From: Pycnopodia helianthoides
Lineage: Eukaryota; Echinodermata; Asteroidea; Forcipulatida; Asteriidae
DNA length: 64,000 bases
Assembly (NCBI GenBank): GCA_032158295.1
Contig: CM063252.1
Coordinates: 12,203,337 to 12,267,336 of the forward strand
Reading direction: 5' to 3'
Shown: positions 34,601 to 49,600 of the stretch, in pieces
How positions within the stretch are numbered: the first letter of the stretch is position 1
Layout of the letters: every line of letters begins with the position of its first letter
Translations under genes and position numbers: made by a program
Notes under the pieces: generated by a model
What the model saw: only the letters and a program-made list of their open reading frames with translations
The model's database searches: none
What the model was told of the DNA's origin: nothing

Positions 34601-37600
34601 AACTTTAAATTGCGTTTTTTTTTCTCATTCGTGTCATTCATATTATTGACATATTCTGTTTTTGTTAATAAAAAATTCTTCATTTCCCTTATCCAGGCAG
34701 AAAACAATTAAACGATAACACGCCATGCCATAAAAGCACAATAATGCCTGTACAATTAGATCTTTTCTGCTTACGTGGGAAGAGAAATATCGTTTTAACT
34801 AGAACAAAATTAATTTGTGTTATTTTCAATCAGCGCCCAATTTGCTGCAAATACTTTACATCACTGTCATCCAATGACGTGCGTAATTTTAATTGGTTCT
34901 AGCAGTACAGCCACGATAGTGCTATCTTCTAATTGATCCTTAAACTGATATCCTACCTCAACCTTGCCTGAACTCTCGTGTGTCCAGCCGTGATTTCCTA
35001 ACTGATCAAAGTCTAAGTACAAGTTTTTATCTGTCGTGCGATGTAAGCCGATCCCCTGAATGTGTCCTAAATGGCAGTGGCAGTGGCGTAACTAGACATT
35101 TTCATGGGGGGGGGGGCAAAGATTTTTTTGGGGGGCGGGGCCAAAGAAGTGCAAGATTATCATTAAATATGTTAACTGATAGTTGATACACACCAATGCT
35201 GTTCTAAAACAGTAGTTTGCAGGTAACAAAAGATTGCGAAAACAACCAAATTTTAGAGAACTTGTCATTATTATAAGATATAACCTTTCGACTGTATACA
35301 AGGATTAAATTACCAACAGTAATTACCAAGTATCAATTTAGAGTTGTACACGGCATTCTCAAATTAGGCTCTGTGGGTACTAATTAAATTATTGTTTGTA
35401 TGTTTTATTTCAGTGTAAATACCCAAAACATAATAATTGTGACAAGTGTAAGCCATTAACAAAAATCAAAATCAAAATACAGGATTGAAATTTTGGGTGT
35501 AATTATAATAATCACATTTTAGTTATGAAACGGATATTTAAAATAGCGCGGACTCCTCGGATGCAGAGTCCATGCAATACTCTGATGGTACCACATCAGA
35601 ATCAGAATCTTCTGTATTTTCCTGTCTCTGCCTCTTAGGTGTTGGAGCACAAAGCAAAGACGGGCGCTTTGATATGGAGAAGAAATGGTCTAGGCTACCT
35701 TGTTCGCTGGCCATTTTGCTGTTTAAATCTCTCTGTTGCGCACGTGACTGCGTTGTGTTAACTGAGCTATTGGGGACACAAACTCCCCTATGACACCAGC
35801 CGTCGATTTCAACAAACTCTTCCTAACTTAGGATTAATCTTAGGACTTGGGACGAGTTAAGTTCCGTATCCATAGACGTTAGGACGCATTGAACCCATCC
35901 TAAGTTAGGACAAGTTACTCATCCTAACTCGAGATAGGATTAATCCATAGCGTTTCGTGAAATCGGCTGCAGCAGCACAATAAGTTTTGAATTTACAAGA
36001 AATTGCCGTGCTTGGTTCTGGCTGGATTACCATTCAATGTGAAATCTTGAAGTATGGCTACAAAGCCTAAAGTTTGTCCCTAAGTTCCTGCCCAATGAGG
36101 AACCGTAAGACCAGACGTCAAAATTACGGACTCAATCTTATCATCATGCCAAACCCAATGTATCTGTGAGTCATCAAACTTGAATTCACGGCACAGCGTA
36201 CAAACATTATTAAAAAGTGTTTACTGCATGGGATCTACCATTTTAGGTAACTATTTCGTAACTGGTGTGGTTTGGATCACACATTTGCTCTGCACAAGTT
36301 AAACGAATAACGAAACAATTCCGTGAATATTATCATGGGGGGGGGACAATTGATGTAGCTATTATATTACATTGGCATTGGTAGCTGCAACCATTACATA
36401 CAGACATCTTAATTAGGTGCACCATTTAGCATTTGTATACCGCAAAATGTGTACGTGCCGTAAAGCTGATGTGGTGATATTGAGGAATGTTCCAGACGGT
36501 CACGTAGAATATTCTACTAGAAGGGAGACACTGTTCCCATTATTGGAGGCGTTCAGACGACGACCAGGGCTGCTGTCTGTCCTCATAATATTGAGTTCTC
36601 CGCCACCATCCGCTAAGGTTACAGGAGTCGAATTCCTGATCGGGGTTTTTGTGCATAGCGAAGACACCATAGCGGAGATTCCCGGCTGGTCGTCACCTCC
36701 CAGCTGTCATCCGAGAAGGAATCTCTGGAATGGAGGGCCCGTCTCCCCGATGATGCTACACAAAGGCCATTTTTAGCCATAAAAACTACAATCGTACGTC
36801 TCAGCTTGTGCTGATCTCTCCCCACTAACTAGATACAGGCGCGTGCTGAAGGCCATCCTGTGTGCGGCCATGTTTCCACTCTCAAACCTGTGATGAAATC
36901 TCATCATACGGGCGCGCTTGTTGAACTTGGGCTCTCCAACTTAGGCTCAATCCGCCCCGTCTGAAGACCGGTGCCGAATTAGAGCGAACGTTTTAAGAAT
37001 AGCCTCAGCCGAGGCCAGAGCCGTGGTTCCAAAACGGGCCACAAACAGCCTCAACACAGTATCCCTACCATTCCAGAAAAGGTCATAACTTGTAGCTCTC
37101 TCTCTCTTTGGGTGACCTTTCTCGAAAGTGCCAAAATTAGTCGTGTTTTGAATTAATCACAAATGGAATGTTAATGATAGTGTATTAAATCAATATGTAT
37201 CCCAATTTAAAAAACACTTTTTTTATAGACGTTCAGCGCAATATACTGTCGGCTCGTTTTATTTTTTACTTAGTTATGTTTTTGTTTGCCGGCGACTTCC
37301 AAAAAATGTGCCAGACGCAGCTTAATGTGTTGCGCACATGGTAGGTCTATAATTATTTACTGCATAACGAGATACACATTAAAGATATGCTGACATCATT
37401 TGACTGCAGTGTGTTTGAAATGGCCTGCACGGATGAACGACACTTCTCGGCTAAGCACAGTTATGCTTACAAACCAAAGGTTACCAGCTAAAAAAAAAAA
37501 ATTTCACATGTAACGTCTGTGACTGGTATCCTGCTTATTTTTGCTCAGCAGAAATTTGTTGAGCAACATGCTGGATATAAGAGAAGGTGCATTATTTGAA

Positions 37601-40600
37601 ACAGCAGATGTAAAAACTAAAACACAACCATCTCCGGCATTCTAAAAATATTAATTTGTATTACTATATTATCTCTCTCTCCCTCTGGATCTTTTTAAGA
37701 CAATAATTATGACAAATGATGACAGTTGACAATAGCAATGAGACAAATGATGACAGTTGACAGTAAAGATGACAAGTGATGACAGTTGACATAACAATGA
37801 GACATATGATGACAGTTGACAGTAAAGATGACAAGTGATGACAGTTGACAATAACAATGAGACATATGATGACAGTTGACAGTAAAGATGACAATGATGA
37901 TCAGTTGACAATAACAATGAGACAATGATGACAGTTGACAGTAAAGGTGACAAGTGATGACAGTTGCAATAACAATGAGACATATGATGACAGTTGACCA
38001 TAAAGTGACAAATGATGACAGTTGACAATAAAGATGACAAATGATGACAGTTGCCAATAATTAGAATGATGCCATTTAAATAATGACGACAAATGATGGC
38101 AGTTGATAATAATGAGACAATTATGACATTGACAATCATGAAGACAATAATTATGACAAATGATGGCAGTTGATTATAATGGAGACAAATTATGACATTT
38201 GACAATATGAAGACATAGTAATGACAACTTATGACAGTTGACAATAACGATAAATAACTGATGTCTACTTCCACTTCAACTCTCAATTAAATCACCGAAA
38301 AGTTCAAAGATAAACAAAAATGCAGCTCCAAATTTATTAATTGACTGTTTTGTTGTTGAGGTATTTCTTACGGACTATAATGCACTGTGGATCCAAAATC
38401 ATCCGAGTGAAGCGTCGACTACTTAATGTACGAAAACCAAGATATGAATTGATAAATCTGTGACCATTACGCTACAAATCGATTTATCAAAAATTGGCTT
38501 TTGACTTTATCAAACAAATCTGCTACACGATGATTGAAAATCATTTCGTCATTAAGTTATGTCGCACGCAAAAATAATCATTTAATAACATTTTAACAAA
38601 TCAATGTAATTACAAAACACTCTTGCCGTATATTGAATAATGAACTAAATTTGCTTGTTATCTCTTAATGCACGTCGGACCGATTCCGAATTGGCGGCTG
38701 CGGCTACTGCTACGGCTACGGCTGGATCGCCGTGTCATCATGCACTGAAGTAGGGGACATCCTTAGCAACAGTCTTAGTCATAGCCGTAGCCGCCAATTC
38801 GGAAACGGCATCACTAACCGATATCTAAGAAATAGGAGCCTTCAATCAGACATCCTATGCACATATAAATAACAAAAGTATACACTCAATATCAATTAAT
38901 TAATAGAATTTCAACAGTCGTTCAAATCTGTCTCCAATCAGCATTGATATTTTGTATCCGAAATCATGCTCGGTATACAGCAAAGTTTTTGATCTATAAA
39001 TTTCAAAAAGATTTGCGATAAGCTCATCGAATCGATAATCAACGGGGCATACAAAACCGATATTAAATAAAAAACGGCAGTTTTGGACGTAGACATGGAG
39101 GCATAAAACAGGTAACAATAATAATTACTGTTACTTTTGCAATATATTATTCATGCTAATCGTCGAGCATTATAAACCTCGCCGATCGATACCGCAAACC
39201 TTCAGGATCGTTATGCGAGGCATTTGGCACGGCGCTTCACGCCGCCGTTCATCGGCAGTGCAAGCATGCCGTGTGGTGTCGGTGATGCCTGGTCTGACGG
39301 CTGGCTGCGGAGCCGAGCCAAATATAGACAAACTATCTTGCGGCCGGTACCTCTGCTGGCTGACGTCCAGATATTGGTACAATTGCCCTATTCAACAGCA
39401 TTTACTCGCTCGAACAAACAATCGGCTATTTTAAAGCTACAGGGGTGCAATACAGAGATTGTTTTTCCAAAAATCAGAACAAGTGTCTAATGATATTTAC
39501 CAGAATGACATATCGTTGAGAATGCATCATAATGTATAGTTTGGGGTATGGGAACTAGTCCACGTGTTTTTTTTTGGTTTTTTTTTTACTTTCGGGAGAC
39601 AATTTACTCACACACGGAAAGCATTTCAGAGGGAACCAATTCTCAACAAACTTTGTATAGCGGTTTACAAATCATATAAGGTATGCTTTGGGGTGATACT
39701 ACTCTGTATATTTTGAGACAACTGCCAAGAGGAGACTTTTGGACGCTAGATGGCAGCAGACTTACCAGGTAAAATTTCATTGTTCACGTTGTTCTAAGAA
39801 TGCGCACATTGCCGAGAACAATGGATTTACCTGGAAAGTCTGCTGCCACCAGGCGTCAAAAAAGGTCCCCCATTATTCGGGGTTACTCTTAGGTCTCTAT
39901 TAATAATAGTAGTTGCTTTCTGGCCATTTCCCGCTCTGTTATACAATGACAAGTCGACGACACTGATACGGCAAACACTGCTAAACCACATAAACATCAA
40001 AGTGGTATCCAAACCATAAAAAAGGCAATGTTGAAAATACTCTTGCACTTTGTAATATTTACTTTTCTTCTTCTTCACAATATTCTGAACAGCTTGATGG
40101 CAAAAGAGACCACGATCAGGAGTGTGAGATGCTCAAATTCATCCACGATATGACACACGAAGAGATTGACATGGAACACCCAGAAGGTCTTAAAGACGGA
40201 AAGGTCCTCTGCAAGTAAGTGACAAAAGGTTGGACCTCGCTTAGACCGTGAGAGCAGGTACTACTGTGATTAGAAACACAAGCGCACATTGGCGTCAGTT
40301 TACAGGGGGTATTAAGAAGTGTTACCTTAGCACCTGCCAGTTATAGACATCCATGGGGTTTTCGTGAATGTTTCCCTGGAGTGCCTGTGAGTGTAGGTGT
40401 CCGAAACTGGCATCAGATTACTGTTTGTTCCTGTTTGTTTTCAGTATAGCTAGGGTATAGCACTGGATGTGCCGGCATGAGTTATCAAAGCAAGTAGACC
40501 TTTTGAAGTGGGGGCCCCAACACAACCGTATCACAACATTTCCCGTAAATACCGACATAAAAACGACACATACCAACATCACCCAAAACAAAACTACCGA

Positions 40601-43600
40601 CAATTCGATCCACATTTTACTACAAGTTTCAAAAAGTTCAGCTTGATGTGGTATTAAAAAGGTATCTGAAAACCTCACGAATGCTCTTTCCGAATCAAAA
40701 TAGTGTGTAAAGTTCGACATTGAGTCTGATTCTCCGCAGTGTAGTGTTACAGTCATGATGATTCTATTTTAGCCGTGTCAAGCTCAATTGAAAATGTTGA
40801 GTGAACACAGAGCAAGCTTTCGTTAGCTGTTGTTTGTTTGCTGTGGGACCCCCCCCCCCCGTCTGTACATGTCAGGGAATAATGACCAGATACAATAAGG
40901 TCGGCACTGTCACGTTCGCAAACGGCCACATGGTAAGTTAGTCACCAGTGTAGATCAGTTCTAGCATGTCAGAAGGCATTGATAGTGAAGTAATTAGAAG
41001 CTCAATCTTTCAAATAATGGTTAAATGGACGTAAACAAATTATCCCATATTGCTTCTCCTGGGCAAGCTATTGGTGGCGCACTATATTGTGAATCGCCTG
41101 CATTGTCCAATGAAATTCTTGTGTGTAGAAACTTAAAGGAACATTACAGAATTGGTTTTTGCTAACAAAACAGTTGCTGGCAGTGTAAGCACTTTATGTA
41201 ATCCACCATATACATAAACTGACAAACCTGTAGAAGTTTGAGATCGATCGGCCATCTGGGTCACGAGAAAATAGTGAAAAACCGATTACATATTTGCATG
41301 AAATCATATAGATTCAACAAATGAATAAAACGCTCACTGAGCGATAAACTTCAATCGGAAAATTAGTTTATTCATTTCTCATCAAATATGGCATTTCAGA
41401 CAGAAATATTTCAAGGGATGTTTTCTACTATCATCATCGTTAGACCGTGTAAGTTTTATGTAAATCTGTGATAAAAAAGTATATTTTACAAGTTTGTTTC
41501 TTACCAATTCTGTAATGTTCCTTTAAAGACAATTTATTTTCTTACTGACCCTGATTCAGGGAAGGGCAAAACTGCTATCCGTTGTTAACACTTTTGTAAA
41601 TGCGAAAAGGTGTTGGTGTCTCTTTTTTTCTCACTCACTCTTACTTTTTCCCTGTCTCTTTCCAGACTAATAAACGGTCTTCTAGACCCATCCCGCCAAG
41701 TGAAATGCGACGCAGGAAGTTCTACATTCAAAATGGTACGCTTCAAGTGGTGAATTAAATTATTCGCACATTCCGTAGAGAAAGCCGCACCACGGTGCTC
41801 ATTTTGAGTAACATGCTTTAGTCTACTCGGTGACATCAACCTTTCACGGAGCTCCGTAATACGGTGCTTCGATCTTGTCATGAAGTGCATGTGAAGGAAG
41901 GTGAAGCCATCCTACTAAGACGTCCATCCACACCGACCAAGTTGTTCACAAAGAAGCCGAGGACGGATTCAGACACGGTGCATCTTCGGCTCGGTCGGTC
42001 CACAGCGGTGGTCAATCACCACGCAGTGATATGACCATCCTCACATGGTTATTCCATACATACTTGTGCTACAATGATAATTTTTACGTTAAATAAACCA
42101 TGCTATCGTCAAATTACCATCACCACTTCTGGAGTAATTACAATGGTATTAACACTGTCGTCATTGTCGAAAATGGTATCACCTTAACAACCTTTTATAT
42201 CATCGCCCCTTTTTTCCTACCCACGCTCCTCAACCTTCCCACTGTTATCACCATTCATCCACGTCATTCCACTGATACTGGCCCTTCATGAAGACCATTT
42301 TGATAGCTTAAAAAAAAAGTGGGCACAAATTAGCGTCATGAAAAACGTGTCACTGTATTCCAGGTATTTTGCGTCTGGTTCTTATACATTTTCAGTATGG
42401 CAAAACCTAAATTGATTTATTGAGCACACATTTTGGGGGAAAAGGTTTTTGTGAGGGGTTGGTTTGTGCACGACTCTACAGGATCGTCTTCCCAAACTGA
42501 AACTCTCTGCAATGTAATGGGCACCACCATTTAATCGCTATCAATCCTGAACACTGCCCCATCCTCGTACAATTTTCCCTCGACCTCATGTGTCTTCTGC
42601 ACACTATAATTATCGTCACCCCCTCCATCCCAATCATTCAAACAATCGTCTACATTTTTTGTTCTTCTGCTGCACTGACTATTTAACCCACACTTGTTTT
42701 ATCGCAGAGGGCAAACGTGGAGTCTTTCATCGAAGGATGCAAAAAGTTTGGTCTTAAGGAGCAAGAGCTTTTCCAGGTGAACGACCTGTTCGAGGCAAAG
42801 AATGTATCCCAGTTCACGCAGTGCATCTTCGCTCTTGGTCGCAGAGTAAGCAAACAATCATTTCAAATCTCTTTACAACAGGGGCCCATTTTATTTCAAA
42901 CAAACCCTTAAGTGGCGGGAGTCACCCCAGGAATAACACAAATACGGGAAGGCGCCACTAGTTACTGGCTCCCCAGTAAAGCCAAACATTTTGGTTGGCG
43001 GCGGAGGGGTGTTGGAAACCACAGAACCGGGCACAGAATGTCAGCAAGACATCTGGAAGCCTGCTACAAAGTACATTATGGCTCCACTTTATCAGAGGGT
43101 TAGATCTGGGTAGGTCTGCATGTCCGTTCAATTTTGTGCCCGAAGTACACGAAGTGAAAATATTGTTCAGCCCCTCAAAAGAAAAACATCTGGGACCTGA
43201 TCCCCCCTTTCAGATATGTGGAATGATCCAGTCTAGGATATCAAGGACTGTGACTCAGCCAGGGCGTTGCACTTTGGAGAAAACAGTGAAAGACATAAAA
43301 TGTGCCATGATTTAGCGTTACTAGCGTTCATTTCAGAAACTAAAATGCCTTTAAACTAAAACAGTCCTGCTTCGCGAGTACCAGCGTTAGACCAACTGAA
43401 AACAGTAACTTTATTTTTGAAGTTGATACCCTGTTTTTGCTAAGCAGTGTTTTTTTTTTTTTTACAGCTAGGCATGTATGTGAAAACTGTTTATGCTTTG
43501 TTATGAATGATTAGGCCTACGAACCCAGATATTTCAGTTGTAATTTGCATGGACAAGTCACAGGGTCGGCTTCGACCCTATAACCAGGGTCAGTTTGACT

Positions 43601-46600
43601 CTAACCCCACAATGGATCAAGTTCAAGTGAATGCAGTGCTGGTAAGATGAATTCTGACCAAGTACCTATGATAGTCACATCCATCTTGACCCTGTCCCGG
43701 GTCAACAAAGTGTGTTGAGGGTAATGACTCATTCAGGGTCAATCCTGACCGTATGTTTCAATGCCTATGTTTTGAGGGAGTTCTTTGACGAACTCCCTTT
43801 TCAACACTTTACTCTTCCTTCCAGAATTGAAGATTAGTACGATTTCCTGTTGTCTTCGTTGTGAGTTTAATTATTAAAGTACAAAACTCGCTTCTTTCTG
43901 AGCTGAAATTAATATTAAGAGCTGGTGTTGGTGCCAGCAAAAGATCTAACCATTGTATGTAGTAGAACAGTATTCTATTTGTAGCTAAGAAAAAAAGCTG
44001 TGGCGAAAAAACCTACATAAAAAGTTGTGCTAAGAAAAATAACACTTAAGATCCTAAACCAACTATATAAGCAGCTCAAACTAATATTGTTGTATATTTC
44101 TCCATGCTTTTCCCATCACCGTTCTTTCCATCTCGTCTTTAACTCGGCTGCCCTCTTCCCATTTTCCATTCTTTTCAGGTGTGAACGCCTGCACTTTGTG
44201 TCGGTGTTTCCTCCTTTAAACCTCTCTCACTTCACTCACTTTGCTCTTTCAGATGTCAGCCTCATCACCTTCATCATTTTTGTTTTTGTCTTTGTACGAA
44301 ATGTCTTCATTTTCAGCCCTTTTTGTACTAGTCACTTCCCCCACCCATTTGGCTTCCTCACAAGTTTTGTTTAAGTAAAGTATTTTTTTTAAGTAAATGC
44401 TATCAAAAGAATCAAAACTTGTGGAATAACATCAAAAACTATTTGGAAAATTAGTGTAAAGTGAACATTGCAATAAATTGTATACGCTTGTTTTCAAACA
44501 ACTGTTTAAAAATTCCTACCTAATGGGAGGGTATACCTTTGGTAATTACTCCGAAAACGATTGACCAGAAAAACTTACTTGGTATAAGAAGCACTGCAGC
44601 TGTTGATAATGTATAACATGTTGAAAACGATTCTCTTTCTGAGGAATGTGGCTTAATAAGAGATGGGGATTCAAAAACATTTCAATCTGAGAAACGTTTC
44701 TGCATGAACCGTTTCTCAGATTGTGTGTTCCCAATTACGGATTGTTCTTCCTGCGTGGACACAACCGCTACAGATATTCGGCGATATCTCAAAAACGCTA
44801 CCACCTTTTGAAATGAAATTTCCACAGATTTCTTGTCTACATCTACATTTTATAGGATTCAAATAATCGAACGGTTCAAAAACCTTAAGTATACGTTGCC
44901 TTTAGAACATATAATTACCTTCACCACATAATTGTCGCTATAATCGAAGGCGGGATATATACCCCTTTTTTACAACCTATTAAACTCATGAGTCACCCTT
45001 TGCCCCGCCCATCCGGGGCTCCACATCTCTTCTTTTCACCATGTTTCACACCACACATTGTTTCACTCGCTTGTGTAGTAATCCGCTCCTTCGTTCTTAA
45101 TTTCATTCATAAACTTCTTCTCATCCCCAACCACTACTGCCTTCCGGATGTTTTCTCAAATCAATCTGTTGCTCTTCCTCCTTCATCATTATCCAAATAA
45201 TGGAGAAGCCGGCTCGAAAAAAAAATTTAATAACTTTCCTGTTTTCTTCCATTTAATTTCCCCCTATTATTTTCAGTTGCAAATGGATCCAGACTACAGT
45301 GGCCCAGTTTTGGGTCCCAAACAGTCGTCGGAAAATAAAAGACACTTCACACAGGAGCAGATGGATGCTGGTAAACACATTTCGGGCCTCCAGATGGGGT
45401 CGAACAAGGGCGCCTCCCAGGCCGGCCAGAACTTCGGTGCGCCCCGGCAAATTATCAACAAGACAGAAGACGCATAGACACCCTTAGCTCCGTATTATTA
45501 ATATTATTAGCTTTTAAGTTTCACAATCGCTAACATCGGACTAAAAAAAATATATGTTTGATTAATTTATTTTCTCTTTCCTCTTTAATAATTTATAAAT
45601 TTTGTTTTCATTTTTTGTATAATGTGGTTTTATTGAGGCTTAGCTGTAATCATCTAAGTTTTAAGAACAAATTGCGTGTGGATACAACTACTATACCCCC
45701 ATACACACAAACAGTATAGACGTGCACACCGAGAAAAACCAAGACAAAAACAAACGTGTGAAATAATAGTCGAGTCCAAATGAATTATTCATGAAGGCAC
45801 GCATAATCGGCCAATCTCGTTATCGAGTTATCCTTAAATCATTTACTCTGCAAATGCTATGTTAAAAAAAACTACGGCTGAAGCTTTTTGTTAAACACAA
45901 AACTGTCATTGCAATGGTAGCAACGATCAAAATTGGCAGAGATTTTAAGATTTGTTAGTTGTAATCACATTTGTGATGCAAAACAAACAAACAACCAAAT
46001 ACAACAACATGAAAATAAGTTACGGAGAGGTATATATATACACGTCCGTATGAACGGATTATAGGTCAGATGCATGATTTCAAGTATAAAATCAAACGAT
46101 TAGTTTTTATTAATTTGATGGTTTGATATTGCACTAATTATGTTTGAATGCACGAAGCAAGCAGGGAAGTTGTTCATTTCAATGTCAAGAAATCCAACAT
46201 GTGGAGTGAAAACATTCAAGTTCATTTTCTGCAAAGTTATCAAAGTTTTAACTCCGGGAAAAAGGATTAGAGGTTGTATCGAGAACAGCAATTTCCTCAC
46301 ATTTTATAAAAGCAATATATATGGATTGTACCTCTATACGTGTATCTGTAATAGTAAATATAGAATATAAATATCTAAATATTGGCTTCAATGGAAATGA
46401 TGAGCTTTATAGGATTTTCATAATTACGTATAGACTGACAAGTGGTGGTTATCTAACTTAGCATGTCTTTAAAAAAGCACGCATTTATTGTCTGATTAAA
46501 AAAGAAAATGTTGTTCTTAATTTTCCCATATTAATTGAATAACAACTTATATATTTCATAGTTTTTGGATTTGTGTTGCACCGATTTGTATTAAAAGTCG

Positions 46601-49600
46601 GAAGTATTATTTAGGACAAAAATAATACTTTATGAAACTCCAAGTGCTGTACTCAGTTTAAAAAAATGATATACTATATAAATTTGTTGTTCTTTATATG
46701 AAACAAAACAAATGCATGCATGTGTATATGATTATGCAACTATCTGCTCTAACTGTGAACGCTAATGCATTGAGAAAGATTCCCTTTGTAACCCGCTATA
46801 GCAATCTGTCTCGTTTCGCTAGCAATAAAAAAAAATCGCTCTTTAAAAAAAAAACGTTTTGTATACATACTTTATGTTTATTCATACACTCTAGGGACAC
46901 CCGTCACAGTATGACCCGGAATCTGTGTCAAATTTACCCCAAAAATGGGTCAAAATTACGCAGAATCCGGGTTACAATCCCATTTTGTAACCACTTTCTG
47001 AGTCAATCTGACCTGGAATGAGTGTGTTGGTTTGCTCATCGGATGTTTAAGCTTTAAGGGTCATGGGTACTTCAGTGACAAACTGACTGAAGTTAACGTC
47101 AGGAATAAATGCAAAACAAGTTCGCCATTATAGTAACAATTCAAACTATGGCGTGTCGTGGCTGAGTGGTCTCGTTCACCGGAATTATTAACGACTAACA
47201 GCGCGTTAATTAATCCATGCCAGAAGTGTGAATCTCTTCTAAACAGTCAAATATACGTTATTTGCACGAAAACTACTAAATGTTTGTGGATTTCTGTGGA
47301 AACAAATCAACAGTACACTGGATGTCAACGAACAATTAAGCTACCATTTATTTACAAGTCAAGGATTATCTATTTTCTTATATCACACGAGTGGCTCTGG
47401 ACCCCTCGCCCCTCGAGCTCACCCCCATAGTGTGATCGTCTTCCTACAAATACATCATTTGGTTTTACACTCCTTGTTACGTTCACAACGTCAAGTCCTT
47501 TTAAACGAAGTTTATTTCCCAGAGTCTGTTTCAAACAAATCTGAACTTGATACCCGAACAATGTATAGTTCTATACTAGCCTCAAAAGGGTAACCGATTT
47601 GTTATCTGAATAAACATGTGGACAACAGGGGTTTTTACATTTAAAATGGTAAAACCTTTACATTGTAAGGCTTTATAAAAGCCTATATTATTTCTATGCG
47701 GAAAATGAACTTGGATACTTGAGATCGAAATACAAAAGGACAGACAAAGACCGTCAACAGGGTACGTATGAATGTTTGCTAGTATATCATGATCCGTGTG
47801 TGTCGTCCTATACGAGAAAATTGTCTCTTTATTTCAGATCAAGATCGGTGTTGCCTGGGAAAGAATGTCGATTCTCAATTGAAACTTTTGTTTTCATTTG
47901 CTCATTATTTTAGATTAAATAGCTGGAACGTCATCAATTTGTAGAACTTTACGAAAAGCTACATTTGACAATGTGTTTTTTATAGTCTTGTATACGCCTC
48001 GCCATTATCCCTTTTTGTGGTCTTTTCATTTTCAACCTCAGCTGCAGATGGACCCAAGCTACGACGGTCCCTGCCTTGGGCCCAAGCAGTCAGCCGAGAA
48101 CAAGCGCGAGTTTACACAGGAGCAGATGGACGCCGGCAAGCACATTTCGGGCCTCCAGATGGGCTCCAACAAGGGCGCCTCCCAGGCCGGCCAGAACTTT
48201 GGAGCACCCCGACAAATCATGAACTAGCCTGGGGGTGATCTTAACAAATCCGCTTGTAGAAAAAAAGGAGCTAATTTACAAACCCGTCTAAAATGTCACG
48301 ATTTTAACTCTCCAACTCTGTTAGACACGGACATATTTATTTAGCCTCCATCGCTGTTTTATAATGCACCAGTAATAATTGTGATCGACACAAAGGTACA
48401 GCAGAACAGTGGAGCTGGGGGACGCACTCATTCTCAAAAATTCATACCTAATTGAAAGCGTTCACCGAAGGGTGACAAAGGCATAATGACTAGTGAAAAT
48501 ATTCCCCACACTGGTGAGGACGTTTTACGTTGTCGCCAGTCGTAGATTTCATATCTTGCAAACTTACTTACTCGCTGTTGTCATTTAAAATGTTCGTCCA
48601 ACCGTTGCTTAAAATTAAATATTTGCAGCTTGTTATACAGAGTGGCAGGTGGATGCGTGTGTACAAACGAAGAAATGTTGATGGCTCGAGCTCAAAGTTC
48701 CCCTATCTATACAGAAGACGTTACATAGAAGAGTCGGGGGGGGGGTTCTTTGAGAATACAAATCAGCAACATATGTGTATCCACAAATGTGTTATCACCT
48801 GCGTAGAGCATTGTCAAGATGCAACTATCTTCATCTGGTTCCCTGTCGGCAAAAAGGCATTAATACTGCCATTGCATGCAAAGGACCAGACTGCATTTCA
48901 TTTCTTGCCTGGTTCCCTGTCGGCAAAAAGGCATTAATACTGCCATTGCATGCAAAGGACCAGACTACGTTTTTTGTTTTTCTGGGTTTTATATGGACAA
49001 GGGTCAAGATAGCTGCATCGTGAATAATGGTGCATTCAAACCACACTCTCTCGGCAAAACAACTACCGGGTAAATCTGTCTTAGGAATATACCCTCCACC
49101 GGACGGTGCCCGACGGTCAAAGGTGGTCGGAACATTCGGGTAGGGGTCTTTTGTCACCCGGACCCCGAGTCAACTCGACCCAAATAACACAGATCTGGTA
49201 CCTCTTGTAGAGCGATTTTCATGGACAGATTTTGAGCCGAGAGTTTTCTTGGTAAGAGAACTTGTGGTAGGCTTCTATAGCCCACGCTACCTTTGCGGAT
49301 TATGACTGCGTTCTATAAAAAAAAAAGTGACCGTCTTTTATGCCGATATGCATAGCCTAAATCCAACCATGCAAAATAAAAAATAGTTTTTAACTTAAAT
49401 ATGACTTATATTTATCGTCACTCGATGCCAATTCCCTGGCATGCAATGTGGTGAATCCTTAAAGCAACTGCGCATATTTGATGTTTGACTAGATTAAAAA
49501 GTACACCAATAATAACAACCAGTAAACACTCATCACACACAAAACCAGTAAACACTTATCACACACAAAGGTATATGCCAAGAGCAGCAGGTGTTTTCAC

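Larger units (their letters stand above)
31627..40092 (+). other. Intron 1 (8.5 kb), likely GC-AG
   Basis: Holds repeats (32049-32289, 35799-35970, 37690-38260, 38676-38811, 39733-39865) and GC-richer, repeat-free blocks at about 33760-33960, 36410-37000 and 39170-39400 that could be enhancers. The last has CCAAATATAG at 39318-39327, one base off a CArG box. No further coding exon was found. Confidence 0.6.

Noticed and set aside
36417..36776. 119-codon plus-strand reading frame in a GC-richer block
   Set aside because: No domain recognised, no splice context; GC-rich regions give longer chance frames. Kept only as a possible regulatory block.
37669..38286. 205-codon minus-strand reading frame rich in Cys, His, Ile, Leu and Ser
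   Set aside because: It is produced by the 30-bp minisatellite; no start context, splice sites or known domain.
44027..44374. 115-codon frame rich in Phe, Ser, Leu and Val
   Set aside because: Direct effect of a pyrimidine-rich intron tract.
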